Below, in pieces: positions 1 to 8,833 of a stretch of DNA of 64,000 bases. This DNA comes from Polynucleobacter sp. 30F-ANTBAC. Its GTDB lineage: Bacteria > Pseudomonadota > Gammaproteobacteria > Burkholderiales > Burkholderiaceae. A program made the position numbers and the translations under genes. Under the pieces are notes generated by a model. It had not been told where the DNA came from. It saw only the letters and a program-made list of their open reading frames with translations, and did not search any database. The stretch lies in NCBI RefSeq assembly GCF_018882385.1, contig NZ_JACVON010000001.1, forward strand, positions 1-64,000, read 5' to 3'. Each line of letters starts with the position of its first letter. The first letter of the stretch is position 1.

Positions 1-1138
1 GATCAATGCGGATGGTAGCTATAGCTTTGTGCCAGTTGCTAACTACACAGGTGCGATCCCAGTTGTAACTTATGTGATCAGTGATGGTCAGGGTGGTACA
101 GATACATCGACCTTGACGCTCACGATGGTGCCGGTAAATGATCCTCCTCTAGACGATAACGAATCAGAGCAAACTGAAAAGAATGTGCCTTTATCAATCT
201 TGGTTGCAGATGGATTATTGAAAAATGCAACCGATAGCGATGGAAATGCCTTAACTATTGATAGCTATACGATTCCAGGTATTGCTGGCGTTCAGCAGGT
301 TGGTACACCAATAGATATTCCAGGGGTGGGTGAGATTACTATCAATGCTGATGGTAGCTATGTCTTCATGCCGGCAAATGATTATGTTGGATTAGTTCCC
401 GTTATTACTTATACCGTTTCTGATGGTCAGGGTGGAACGGATACATCGACACTGGTTATAACGATCAGGTCTGATGAAAACTTACCACCATTACCAAGAA
501 AAGACGTCTTTGGTCATCATTACTTCCAACGTCGCTTTGAAGAAAAGCCGATTGAAATGGGGCACTATGAGTTCAATGAAATTGTTTTAGATTTCAATGG
601 TGAGCATGGTGGTATCAATCAGTTCCGTCCGCCAATGAGTGATACGACCGGCACACGTGATGCTCTAGATTATTCAAACGTCACGCCGTACAACAAGTTT
701 GACCGTGTTGGTGATGAGATTGAGATCGCAAAGCGCTCATTGGATTTAGGTCTAGCCATTCTTAAGCTGCCGGATTATGAGCTACGCAACATCTTGCCAT
801 TAGCGGATGTCAAAGTACCTGCTAACGGTAATGTGGAGTATCGCCTTCCTGCAGCCACTTTCAAAGGCGGTAAGGGTGACTTAAAGCTGGTGGCAGTTCA
901 AAAAGACGGTTCGCCATTGCCTGGCTGGTTGAAGTTCAATCCTAAGACAGGCTTATTTGAAGGAGTTGTTCCGCCAGACCATGAGGGTCCAATTGATCTT
1001 AAAGTGATTGCAACAGATGACGTGGGTGGTCAAGCCGATGTTAAGTTAACCATCAAGCCAGAAAAGGCTAAAGCAAGTCTCAAAGGCAAGCCGTCATTCA
1101 CAGCGCAATTAAAAAGCGCTATTGGGTTGGGTAAATAA
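1..1138 (+). CDS. C-terminal part of a large tandem-repeat surface adhesin (partial)
   Basis: The reading frame is open from base 2, so the gene starts upstream of the window and only its last 378 codons are seen. Two copies of a repeat ending in a SDGQGGTDTST motif lie 339 bp (113 residues) apart (bases 2 and 341). This matches the VCBS/cadherin-like repeats of giant biofilm adhesins. After the last repeat (base ~470) comes a unique C-terminal region with a dystroglycan-type cadherin/Ig-like domain (LPGWLKFNPKTGLFEG). It is presumably a cell-surface or secreted structural protein. I see no obvious RTX nonapeptides or LPXTG in the visible part. Two HlyD-type proteins follow within 15 bp, which suggests dedicated export. 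The family assignment is good; the function is inferred. Confidence 0.8.
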   Translation, partial: INADGSYSFVPVANYTGAIPVVTYVISDGQGGTDTSTLTLTMVPVNDPPLDDNESEQTEKNVPLSILVADGLLKNATDSDGNALTIDSYTIPGIAGVQQVGTPIDIPGVGEITINADGSYVFMPANDYVGLVPVITYTVSDGQGGTDTSTLVITIRSDENLPPLPRKDVFGHHYFQRRFEEKPIEMGHYEFNEIVLDFNGEHGGINQFRPPMSDTTGTRDALDYSNVTPYNKFDRVGDEIEIAKRSLDLGLAILKLPDYELRNILPLADVKVPANGNVEYRLPAATFKGGKGDLKLVAVQKDGSPLPGWLKFNPKTGLFEGVVPPDHEGPIDLKVIATDDVGGQADVKLTIKPEKAKASLKGKPSFTAQLKSAIGLGK

Positions 1139-1141
1139 TCA

Positions 1142-3145
1142 ATGAGTAATCAAGGTTCCGAGATGAGCCAAGAGCAGCAATCCATTGTCATGCTCACGAC
1201 GATCATGGATTTGGCACGTCGTGCACGGCGTGCTGAAACAGCTCAGGCATTGCAGTTCTTATTGGTCAACCAAACCATGCCTTTACTCAAATACACCATT
1301 GCATTGCTGTGGGTTGAGAATGAGGGGGTTGTTCTCCAATCGGGTGTTTCTCAAATAGATCGTAACTCACCATTTATTCAGGCGAGTAACGAAATTCTTG
1401 AGGGTTTATCGCAGCAGACTAGCTTATGTATTATTGAATCAGACATGCTCACTGGTTCACAGTTACGTGAGTGGGGTGAGTGGCTGCCATCTTCTGCTAT
1501 TTGGGTACCAATTAACGCTCTTGAAAGAAAAGCAGGTTTATTACTCTGCCGTGAAGATTCGTTTGATGAGAATGCTTTACCGGTATTAAATGAGTGGGTA
1601 GAGATTTGGACACATGCTTGGGTGAAATTATCAGCACCAACCGTGCAAGGCGAGCTCAGTAAGTATTGGCATAACTTTAAACAGCGCATACCTGATCAAG
1701 CAACTTGTATTCAGGAGATGCGTTATGTGATCGCTGGTGCTAAGTTTGTATTAGCCCCTGTGATTGCCAAAGCTAATGAAGAATTGCTTGATTTTAAGAA
1801 GCGTCATAAGTTAGATGACTTTGGTCTTGAGTCCATTCTAAAAAAACTACTACCTGCATCTAAAGACAAGGCTAAACCCAAAGCAAAACCAAGAGGAAGA
1901 CCGCCGAAGGCTAAAAAGAAGCTAACTTTTTCTGAGAAAGTTAGAGCCCAATATCAGCATGTATGTGACAACCCTATTGTTATATGGCAAGGCTGCAAAG
2001 TTGTAGGGAAATTAATAGGAAAATTGATAGCTCTGCCATTTGTGGCATTTGGGCGCTTTGTTGAAAAGAGCTTTGCTCAAGTAGTGGAAGATCCAAGTTG
2101 CGTGCCAAGATACTTTAAAGATTGTTACGGCACGATTCGTCGACGATTGATTGCAATCGACAAGTTCATTCAAGCAAGCTTTACAGCTATACGAGTGAAC
2201 CTCGTTAAGCTTTGGAAGTTCCTGAGTGTTCGCTCTATTCCTCTTCAGGAAAGAGTTAAAAAGGACATGGCTTGGGCAAAAGAGCAGGGTGCTGAGGGTG
2301 TTTTACAGGCAACGCTCAGAGAGGCCAAAGCCATCTGGGCAGATAAGCGTCGCCGCTGGAAATGGATTATTTGGACATTCATCTTATTCCCAGTTCGTTT
2401 GTCGGTTTTAGTGCCAGGTGAATTGGTGCCGGCTAATCCAGCCATCATTCGTGTGCCGATTGAAGGCGTGGTTGATCAATTCTTTGTATCTCCTAACGAT
2501 CGAGTTACCCAAGGTCAGCCACTCTTTAAACTAGACTTGGCTTCACTGTTATCAAAAGCCCAAGTGGCCGAGCAAGAAATCAAGATCGCCCAACAAGAAT
2601 ATCGTCAGGGTGCTCTTCAGTCTTTGACGGATGCTAAAAGCCGTGGTCAATTAGCGGCTCAAGAAGGTAAAGCGGCTGAAAGAAAAATCGAAGCGGATTA
2701 CCTAAAAGATTTATTAAACAGAGCCACGATTGAGTCTCCACGAGACGGTATTGTCATTTTTGATGATCCTAGCGAATGGGTTGGTAAGCCAGTGGTGGCT
2801 GGTGAAAAAGTCATGGTGGTCGCCACAGAAGGTCAAGTTGAGGTAGAGGCTTGGATACCTGTGGGTGACATGTTAGAGGTGCCTGATCGTGCCTCGGCCA
2901 GTTTGTATTTAAATGCTAGCCCGTTTAATGCGGTATCTGCCAATATTCGTTATGTAGGTCATGAGCCCATGTTACGCCCCGATGGTACCTATGCTTATCG
3001 TGTCCGCGCCTCTTTACCGAAGGGTAAAAAAGGTCCGCGTGTTGGTCTCAAAGGCACTGCTAAGGTTAACGGGCAGTTTGTGCCTTTATCTTATTGGGTG
3101 TTGCGTAAGCCGCTGGCGATCACACGTCAGTTCTTAGGAATCTAA
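1142..3145 (+). CDS. GAF-like / HlyD-type periplasmic adaptor fusion protein
   Basis: This is a 667-residue protein starting 3 bp after the adhesin stop. Residues ~1-165 look like a cytoplasmic GAF-type sensor domain. Residues 243-261 form a Lys/Pro-rich linker with an AT-hook-like RGRPPK core. A membrane segment lies at ~407-426. Residues ~430-560 form the split barrel-sandwich (biotinyl-lipoyl) domain of HlyD/RND adaptors (VPIEGVVDQFFVSPNDRVTQGQPL and ATIESPRDGIVIF regions), with a short coiled coil between the halves. HlyD proteins bridge inner-membrane pumps to an outer-membrane channel, but no ABC or RND pump is visible here. Placement between an adhesin and an M50/HlyD protein suggests a role in adhesin export. 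The sensor role of the N-terminus is inferred. Confidence 0.75.
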   Translation: MSNQGSEMSQEQQSIVMLTTIMDLARRARRAETAQALQFLLVNQTMPLLKYTIALLWVENEGVVLQSGVSQIDRNSPFIQASNEILEGLSQQTSLCIIESDMLTGSQLREWGEWLPSSAIWVPINALERKAGLLLCREDSFDENALPVLNEWVEIWTHAWVKLSAPTVQGELSKYWHNFKQRIPDQATCIQEMRYVIAGAKFVLAPVIAKANEELLDFKKRHKLDDFGLESILKKLLPASKDKAKPKAKPRGRPPKAKKKLTFSEKVRAQYQHVCDNPIVIWQGCKVVGKLIGKLIALPFVAFGRFVEKSFAQVVEDPSCVPRYFKDCYGTIRRRLIAIDKFIQASFTAIRVNLVKLWKFLSVRSIPLQERVKKDMAWAKEQGAEGVLQATLREAKAIWADKRRRWKWIIWTFILFPVRLSVLVPGELVPANPAIIRVPIEGVVDQFFVSPNDRVTQGQPLFKLDLASLLSKAQVAEQEIKIAQQEYRQGALQSLTDAKSRGQLAAQEGKAAERKIEADYLKDLLNRATIESPRDGIVIFDDPSEWVGKPVVAGEKVMVVATEGQVEVEAWIPVGDMLEVPDRASASLYLNASPFNAVSANIRYVGHEPMLRPDGTYAYRVRASLPKGKKGPRVGLKGTAKVNGQFVPLSYWVLRKPLAITRQFLGI

Positions 3146-3149
3146 ACTC

Positions 3150-5273
3150 ATGATGGCGCCACCAGGGAAGAGACCATGGCCTCAAATACGTGAAGAGCTA
3201 GGTTTATATACGGCTCCGACCGAACGTGATGGCTCGCCCATGTGGACGATTCATGATCCAGCGCGCAATGCCTACTTTCAGATTGACTGGTTGTCTTTTG
3301 AGGTTATTTCTAGAATTGGCTTAGGAAGTGTTGAAGCCATCTGTGAGTCAATCAATGAAGATACAACGCTAGAAGTTGATGAAAATGCTGTTAACGCCGT
3401 ATTCACATTTCTTAATGAAAATGAACTTTTATTAAGAACGGGCGAGCAGGATCTCAATTGGTTGTCTCAGCGCGCAGCAATGCGTAAAAAAGATTGGTTT
3501 CAATCACTCTTGCACGGGTACTTATTTTTCCGTATACCGCTGGTAAAGCCGGATCGATTTTTAGGTCGGCTATTACCCCATATCAGTTTTTTACTATCCA
3601 GTCGTTTTTTTAAATTAACCGCAGTTATTTTTCTGGTTGGTTTATGGCAAATTTATCGCCAGTGGGGTACTTTTAGTACCGCGTTTGTTGATACGTTTAG
3701 CTTTGCAGGTATCTTGGGGTATGCCGGTGCTCTCATAGCAGTCAAGATATTGCATGAGTTAGGTCACGCGATAGTGGCTAAGCGCTGCGGTTGTAAAGTT
3801 CCCACCATGGGCGTGGCTTTCTTGGTCATGTTCCCCATGGCCTATACGGATGTCACGGAATCTTGGAAATTGGATTCTCATCGCAAGCGCCTCCAAATTG
3901 CCGGTGCTGGTATTTCTACTGAATTAATTATTGCTGCTTGGGCTATTTGGCTGTGGGGTTTCTTGCCGGATGGCGCGGTGCGTAATGCTTGTTTCTTCTT
4001 GGGTACAACCTCGATTGTGGCGACCATATTGCTCAATGCCAGCCCATTCATGCGCTTCGATGGTTACTTTTTGTTATGTGACTTTTTGGGGATGCCCAAT
4101 TTACACCAGCGAAGCTTTGCTTATGCACGTTGGTGGTTGCGCGAACAGTTGTTCAAGTTAGGTGAAGCGCCACCCGAAACACTCACACCTGATCAGCATC
4201 GCTTTTTTATCATTTTTGCTATTACCACTTGGATATACCGATTAATACTGTTCATTGGTATTGCGGTGATGGTCTACAGCTACTTTTTTAAAGCGTTAGG
4301 GATTGCCTTATTCATTGTGGAGATGTGGTACTTTGTATTGAAGCCGATCTCTCAAGAGCTTCGTCTTTGGCAAAAGCAATGGGATAGGATTGGACCAGCG
4401 TTCCGACAAAAGCCAGCCTTCTATGTCAGCCTGATCATTATCTTGATCTTAGTTGTCCCGTTTGATATCACTGTTAATACGCAGGGCATGCTCAAGCCAG
4501 AGAAAAGTTTTACGATGATTACCTCTGTGCCTGTGCAATTAAGAGCATTGCCAGCCCCTTTAGGTTCTAGAGTTGAAGCAGGGTCGCTGATTATTGGCTT
4601 GGAATCTCCGGAGCTCAATAAAAAAATTGCACAGATGCAAGCCAGAATAGATTCATTAACTTTTCAAGTGGCTGCTTCAGGTTTTGACCCTCAGTTACGT
4701 AAGCAGCAGGCTATTCTCCGAGAGCAGTTGCAGTTGAGCCAGGAAGCACTTGACGGTTTCAATAAAGAAAAAGCTCGTTTGAATCCCAGAGCTCAGTATC
4801 CCGGTGTGATTGCAGATGCCAATCCAGATCTATTTGTTGGAGAGTGGCTACCTAAAGGCGCTCAATTGGTTTCGCTGGTAGATGACCGTCAGTGGGTGGT
4901 GGATTGTTATGTGACTGAAACTGATTTGAAGCGATTGGATAAGGGTAATTGGGGTCGCTTTATTCCTGAGGGGCGAGGCCTATGGGGAAGTAATTTAAGC
5001 GTTATTAGCATTGATAGAGATGCAACCCGAACTCTTGTTGATGGCGCTCTTGCTTCAACTGCTGGAGGTGATATTGTTGTTCGACTTCAAGAGAAAAAGG
5101 TCATACCAGAGCAAGCTATCTATCGCGTGCGATTAAAAGTGGATGGCTGGTTCCCATTAAATTCGGAAGGTTACCTTCGTGGCAACGTCGTCATCTATGC
5201 TTGGCCAAAATCCATCTTGGGAGACTTCATTAGAAGTGTCTTGGTGACTCTCTTAAGGGAAGTTGGTTTTTAG
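3150..5273 (+). CDS. M50 (site-2 protease) family membrane metallopeptidase with PqqD-like and HlyD-like domains
   Basis: This 707-residue protein starts 4 bp after the preceding stop. Residues ~20-100 resemble a PqqD-like winged-helix peptide-binding domain. Multiple membrane segments follow. The zinc site HELGH is at 202-206, and the second S2P motif (NASPFMRFDG, 296-305) supplies the third ligand Asp304. Past ~residue 440 there is a membrane segment and a HlyD-type barrel-sandwich/coiled-coil region. M50 proteases cut within membranes, and fusions with adaptor domains occur next to peptide and adhesin export genes. Here it probably works with the GAF/HlyD protein on the adhesin. Both metal-binding motifs are intact, so activity is plausible. 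The substrate is unknown. Confidence 0.8.
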   Translation: MMAPPGKRPWPQIREELGLYTAPTERDGSPMWTIHDPARNAYFQIDWLSFEVISRIGLGSVEAICESINEDTTLEVDENAVNAVFTFLNENELLLRTGEQDLNWLSQRAAMRKKDWFQSLLHGYLFFRIPLVKPDRFLGRLLPHISFLLSSRFFKLTAVIFLVGLWQIYRQWGTFSTAFVDTFSFAGILGYAGALIAVKILHELGHAIVAKRCGCKVPTMGVAFLVMFPMAYTDVTESWKLDSHRKRLQIAGAGISTELIIAAWAIWLWGFLPDGAVRNACFFLGTTSIVATILLNASPFMRFDGYFLLCDFLGMPNLHQRSFAYARWWLREQLFKLGEAPPETLTPDQHRFFIIFAITTWIYRLILFIGIAVMVYSYFFKALGIALFIVEMWYFVLKPISQELRLWQKQWDRIGPAFRQKPAFYVSLIIILILVVPFDITVNTQGMLKPEKSFTMITSVPVQLRALPAPLGSRVEAGSLIIGLESPELNKKIAQMQARIDSLTFQVAASGFDPQLRKQQAILREQLQLSQEALDGFNKEKARLNPRAQYPGVIADANPDLFVGEWLPKGAQLVSLVDDRQWVVDCYVTETDLKRLDKGNWGRFIPEGRGLWGSNLSVISIDRDATRTLVDGALASTAGGDIVVRLQEKKVIPEQAIYRVRLKVDGWFPLNSEGYLRGNVVIYAWPKSILGDFIRSVLVTLLREVGF

Positions 5274-5462
5274 AAAATTTATGCTTAACTAAATTGGTTT
5301 GGTGATAAATAACTCTTTAAATTTTTCGATTTAACTCGCTCATATATCCCTTTGATTTAAAGGAAATTAGACTTCTGCAAATTAAAACGTTCATACATAT
5401 AATTTTTTTACAGCCTATAGCTGTCAATGTTATTCATAACGTTAACTTTGAAGGAGTTTTCT

Positions 5463-5711
5463 ATGCAGTGTCCAGCTTGTAAAGATTCTCAGTTGGTAAT
5501 CTCTGAGCGCCAGCGCATTGAAATTGACTATTGCCCATCTTGCCGAGGTGTTTGGTTAGATAGAGGTGAGCTTGATAAATTAATTGAGAGATCAAGTGCT
5601 GATCAGCCCAATATATCCATGCAAAACCAACAGCCACAAGCACAAAGAAATGACTACCGCCCAGACTATCATCGCAAACATAAGTCATGGTTGAGTGATA
5701 TTTTTGATTAA
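5463..5711 (+). CDS. Small zf-TFIIB-type zinc-ribbon protein
   Basis: This 82-residue protein has CPAC near the N-terminus (residues 3-6) and CPSCRGVWLDRGEL in the middle, the signature of the bacterial zf-TFIIB family. The C-terminus is polar and Gln/His-rich and ends KSWLSDIFD. The ATG at 5463 has an AAGGAG ribosome-binding site at 5451-5456. A longer upstream in-frame start at 5427 lacks one, so the shorter form was chosen. The molecular function of the family is not established; zinc binding is predicted from the four cysteines. Confidence 0.8.
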   Translation: MQCPACKDSQLVISERQRIEIDYCPSCRGVWLDRGELDKLIERSSADQPNISMQNQQPQAQRNDYRPDYHRKHKSWLSDIFD

Positions 5712-5785
5712 TTAGGTAAAACCAATAAATCTGTATTTTTATAGGGTTATTTGACGACCCCTCATACTTCTATTACTATTTACAC

Positions 5786-5932
5786 GTCTCTCTCAGGGAG
5801 TAGCTGTTACAAAAGCCTACCGGGCTTTTATTTTGGTGCCGTCATTACGACAGGGTTGAAGTGGCTTTCATCTTTGTTCGGTTCCTTAACTCGAATCATG
5901 AATGTTCGAGCGGCAAGACTAATTGAGACCTC
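5786..5932 (+). promoter_or_regulatory. yybP-ykoY (manganese-sensing) riboswitch
   Basis: The leader of the TerC/Alx gene carries the hallmark conserved segments in order: GGGAGTAGC at 5796-5804, TGCCGTCATTACGACA around 5837-5852, and CGGCAAGACTAATTGAGACC at 5911-5930. The outer helix closes with GTCTC (5787-5791) pairing with GAGAC (5925-5929). Established knowledge: this class binds Mn2+ and commonly controls TerC/Alx and MntP genes. The leader ends about 50 nt before the start codon, which is compatible with translational or transcriptional control. The assignment rests on motif recognition plus the downstream gene, not on a covariance search. Confidence 0.85.
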
Positions 5933-5984
5933 TTTTTAATTTGTTTCCTATGCGTGGCCGGCTTAGGATGAGAGGTTCAAGACG

Positions 5985-6998
5985 ATGTTATCTATCGGTA
6001 CTCCCTTATTGTGGTCATTATTTGCAGCTTTTGTTTTAGTTGCTTTGTTGATTGACTTCTTTGCCCTTAATAAACAGGGCTCTCATTCAGTTACTATCAA
6101 AGAAGCCACCATTTGGTCGCTGATTTGGGTGGCTGTTTCATTTCTATTCGTAGCTTGGTTGTGGTGGTTCTTGGGAGGTATGGGGTCAGACCCTGCAGCC
6201 AAAGAATTGGCGGATGCGAAAGCGCTTGAGTTTGTCACGGGTTATTTGGTTGAGAAAGCGCTTGCTGTAGACAACATATTTGTCTTCTTAATGCTTTTCA
6301 CTTACTTTGCGGTCCCATCAGAATTTCAAAAACGTGTTCTGATGATTGGTATCTTAGGGGCTTTAGTGCTCCGCGCCATCATGATCTTGGTGGGAGCTTG
6401 GTTGATTGCTCAGTTCCACTGGGTGATGTATATCTTTGGCACATTCTTGGTCTTTACGGGCGTGAAGATGTGGTGGGCCGCTGGTCAAGAGCCTGATCTT
6501 GATAACAACCCAGCGTTGAACTGGATCAAGCGTCATATGAAGATATCGCCAACGTACGATGGTGAGAAGTTTTTCACTGTGACTAACGGCGTCAAAATGG
6601 CAACTCCTTTATTTGTGGTGATTTTGTTGATTGGAATTGTGGATGTGGTGTTTGCGGTTGATTCCATCCCTGCTATTTTTGCGATCACAACCGATCCATT
6701 TATTGTTCTGACTTCTAATGTGTTTGCGATCCTGGGTTTAAGAGCGATGTATTTCTTGTTGGCCAGCATGCATGAGAAATTCCATTTACTTTCTTATGGT
6801 TTGGCGATTGTCTTGGTCTTCATCGGTGTAAAAATGCTATTGATTGATCTTTACAAGATTCCAATCACATGGTCTTTGGGGTTCACAGTATTAACTTTAG
6901 CTTTGACGATGGTCTTGTCATTGAGGATTGCTCCGAAGGCTGGCGCATCAAATACGGCCTTCCCATTTGAACCAAAATCTGATAAAAAATCCAAATAA
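5985..6998 (+). CDS. TerC/Alx family integral membrane protein (probable Mn2+ exporter)
   Basis: This 337-residue protein has about nine hydrophobic segments. It carries TerC-family acidic motifs such as LVEKALAVDNIFVFL and GIVDVVFAVDSIPAIFA, whose intramembrane Asp/Glu residues are thought to bind metal. The architecture matches E. coli Alx/YgjT. The gene sits alone behind a manganese riboswitch and ahead of a terminator, which supports a role in Mn2+ export or metal loading of exported proteins. The ATG at 5985 is preceded by a purine-rich GAGAGG. The older tellurite-resistance label is historical and not implied. Confidence 0.9.
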   Translation: MLSIGTPLLWSLFAAFVLVALLIDFFALNKQGSHSVTIKEATIWSLIWVAVSFLFVAWLWWFLGGMGSDPAAKELADAKALEFVTGYLVEKALAVDNIFVFLMLFTYFAVPSEFQKRVLMIGILGALVLRAIMILVGAWLIAQFHWVMYIFGTFLVFTGVKMWWAAGQEPDLDNNPALNWIKRHMKISPTYDGEKFFTVTNGVKMATPLFVVILLIGIVDVVFAVDSIPAIFAITTDPFIVLTSNVFAILGLRAMYFLLASMHEKFHLLSYGLAIVLVFIGVKMLLIDLYKIPITWSLGFTVLTLALTMVLSLRIAPKAGASNTAFPFEPKSDKKSK

Positions 6999-7017
6999 GC
7001 TAGCCTTATGTCAAATT

Positions 7018-7052
7018 ACCCGGCCATCAATTAAGAGGGCTGGGTTTTTTAT
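7018..7052 (+). terminator. Rho-independent terminator after the TerC/Alx gene
   Basis: An eight-base-pair stem (ACCCGGCC at 7018-7025 with GGCTGGGT at 7038-7045, one G-U pair) is followed by a T-run at 7046-7050. It lies 20 bp past the stop codon. Confidence 0.75.
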
Positions 7053-7154
7053 TGGAGCCTTGCCTAAAGGGGTTTGAGTGACCAATACCCCTAACAGTTG
7101 AGGACTTACTTGGTGAGCTAAGAAAGATTTAACTATCAGGAGTAAGCTTAAGGG

Positions 7155-7763
7155 ATGAACATCACCTCTTACTCTGATTCATTTAAAAATGCATGCTCAT
7201 CAAAGGCAATCCTTATTTTAGGGTTTTTGATGGCTGCTTCCTTTTTGCACATCAACCAGGCTAATGCATCAAACGCTCATAACGCGACTTTGGTCAATCA
7301 GCAGATTAATCAAGCTGAAGTGATTGGGGAGGGGCGTTTGATTTATTGGGGTTTTAAACTTTACGATGCGCAGCTATTTGCTAGTAAGGAATCTCAAGGT
7401 GGATATGCTTTGGATCTTCACTATCTGCGTCAGTTTGAAGCTCAGGCTTTGTATCTGCAAACCTTGGAAGAAATGGAAAAGATGGGGGTTTCTAAGCAAA
7501 AACGTGCGCTGTGGGATCCGCAACTTAGTAAAGCATTTAAAACAGTTAAAAAGGGCGACTCCATCACAGCGATTAAAAAGTCTCGTGATCTCACACAACT
7601 ATTCCATAATGGTCAGTTCATGAGCGAGATCCGTGGTGAAGAATTGACCAAAGCATTTTTTGGAATTTGGTTGCACCCTCGCACCAGCGTACCTAAGTTA
7701 AGGCAAAGCCTTTTAGGTGAGAGCTGTCCGAGGATTAATTTAGAGGCATATTGCAATGAATAA
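7155..7763 (+). CDS. Secreted chalcone isomerase-like protein
   Basis: This 202-residue protein has an N-terminal hydrophobic segment (about residues 17-33) and an ANA-S site typical of signal-peptide cleavage. The body (VIGEGRLIYWGFKLYDAQLF, FGIWLHPRTS) matches the bacterial chalcone-isomerase-like fold family, whose members are periplasmic and mostly uncharacterised. Flavonoid isomerase activity should not be assumed. It overlaps the DUF3833 lipoprotein gene by 8 bp. In many proteobacteria this family, DUF3833 and DUF2878 proteins travel together in clusters linked to membrane-lipid or photo-oxidative stress, so a cell-envelope role is inferred. Confidence 0.75.
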   Translation: MNITSYSDSFKNACSSKAILILGFLMAASFLHINQANASNAHNATLVNQQINQAEVIGEGRLIYWGFKLYDAQLFASKESQGGYALDLHYLRQFEAQALYLQTLEEMEKMGVSKQKRALWDPQLSKAFKTVKKGDSITAIKKSRDLTQLFHNGQFMSEIRGEELTKAFFGIWLHPRTSVPKLRQSLLGESCPRINLEAYCNE

Positions 7764-8307
7764 ATGGATAAAAACATTAGGGGTTAGTTTAATGAGCGTT
7801 TCAATGCTATTGGGTTGTTCCAGTGTTAAGGTGAGTGAATACGCTCAAGAGACTCCGGTTTTAGATCTGGCAACGTATTTCAATGGCACGATTGATGCCC
7901 ATGGAATCTTTACAGATAGAAGTGGCAAAGTTGTTAAAAGGTTCAAGGTGGTAATTGAGGCCAACTGGACAGTTAAAGATGGTCAAAAAGTAGGCGTGTT
8001 GGATGAGGCTTTCACTTATTCGGATGGCACCACACAGCGCAGAGTGTGGACTTTGACCGAAGTAGCACCTAAGCGCTACCAAGGTACGGCATCGGATGTA
8101 GTGGGACAGGCTGTAGGTGAGGTTTCTGGTAATGCACTCAACTGGTCGTACACCTTGGCTTTGCCAGTGGATGGCAAGGTATACAACGTCAAATTCAATG
8201 ACTGGATGTACCAGATGGATGACAAAGTCATGTTGAATAAAGCTGAGATGAGCAAGTTTGGCATTTACCTAGGTGAAGTCACCTTGGCTTTTTATAAGCG
8301 CCCTTGA
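7756..8307 (+). CDS. DUF3833 family lipoprotein
   Basis: This 183-residue protein has a type II signal peptide with lipobox LLGC (Cys at residue 21), so it is predicted to be a membrane-anchored lipoprotein. The remainder (FNGTIDAHGIFTDRSGKVV, NWSYTLALPVDGKVYNVKFNDWMY) matches the DUF3833 family. The start overlaps the end of the chalcone-isomerase-like gene, which indicates translational coupling. The biochemical function of the family is unknown; co-occurrence with the neighbouring genes is the main clue. Confidence 0.85.
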   Translation: MNKWIKTLGVSLMSVSMLLGCSSVKVSEYAQETPVLDLATYFNGTIDAHGIFTDRSGKVVKRFKVVIEANWTVKDGQKVGVLDEAFTYSDGTTQRRVWTLTEVAPKRYQGTASDVVGQAVGEVSGNALNWSYTLALPVDGKVYNVKFNDWMYQMDDKVMLNKAEMSKFGIYLGEVTLAFYKRP

Positions 8308-8314
8308 TTCAGTC

Positions 8315-8833
8315 ATGAAAAAACTCATTAACTTTATTCAGTTTCAGGCAGTCTGGTTTCTTTGTATTTTAGGTGCGGCACATGGCTTTGAATGGCCTGC
8401 GATCCTCGTTTCCGCCTTGATCTTAGCTTGGGCATGGTGGGTCTCTGAAGATCGACGCCATGATCAGTGGATGATGATTATTGCCGTAGCACTTGGCATA
8501 GTCATTGATAGTAGTTTGGTTTGGTTGGGCATTATGAGCTTTAAGTCAGAAATTTGGACAGGCTTTTCACCCATTTGGATGCCCTTTATTTGGGCTGCCT
8601 TAGCGATCACGATTCAGTCATCGATGTCTTGGTTGGCTAAGAGCTATCGATTAGCAGCTGTCTTGGGCGCTATCAGTGGCCCCTTTGCTTACTGGGCAGG
8701 CGTGCGGATGGAGGCGGGGAGTTTTCATGACTTCATCACAGCCATCGCAACACTCTCAGTGATTTGGTTGGTTGTAACGCCTTTGTTATTTTATTCCTCT
8801 CAACGTTTAAAAGAATCTCATGTCCAACGCTAA
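8315..8833 (+). CDS. DUF2878 family membrane protein
   Basis: This is a 172-residue, strongly hydrophobic protein with about five or six transmembrane segments, starting MKKLINFIQFQAVWFL. The ATG at 8315, 7 bp after the lipoprotein stop, was chosen over an upstream in-frame start at 8273 that would overlap that gene by 35 bp. The sequence fits DUF2878, typically adjacent to DUF3833 and chalcone-isomerase-like genes. It overlaps the next gene by 14 bp. Function unknown. Confidence 0.75.
   Translation: MKKLINFIQFQAVWFLCILGAAHGFEWPAILVSALILAWAWWVSEDRRHDQWMMIIAVALGIVIDSSLVWLGIMSFKSEIWTGFSPIWMPFIWAALAITIQSSMSWLAKSYRLAAVLGAISGPFAYWAGVRMEAGSFHDFITAIATLSVIWLVVTPLLFYSSQRLKESHVQR

Noticed and set aside
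5751..5939. 62-residue ORF ahead of the TerC/Alx gene
   Set aside because: It coincides with the riboswitch, has no ribosome-binding site and no recognisable protein character.
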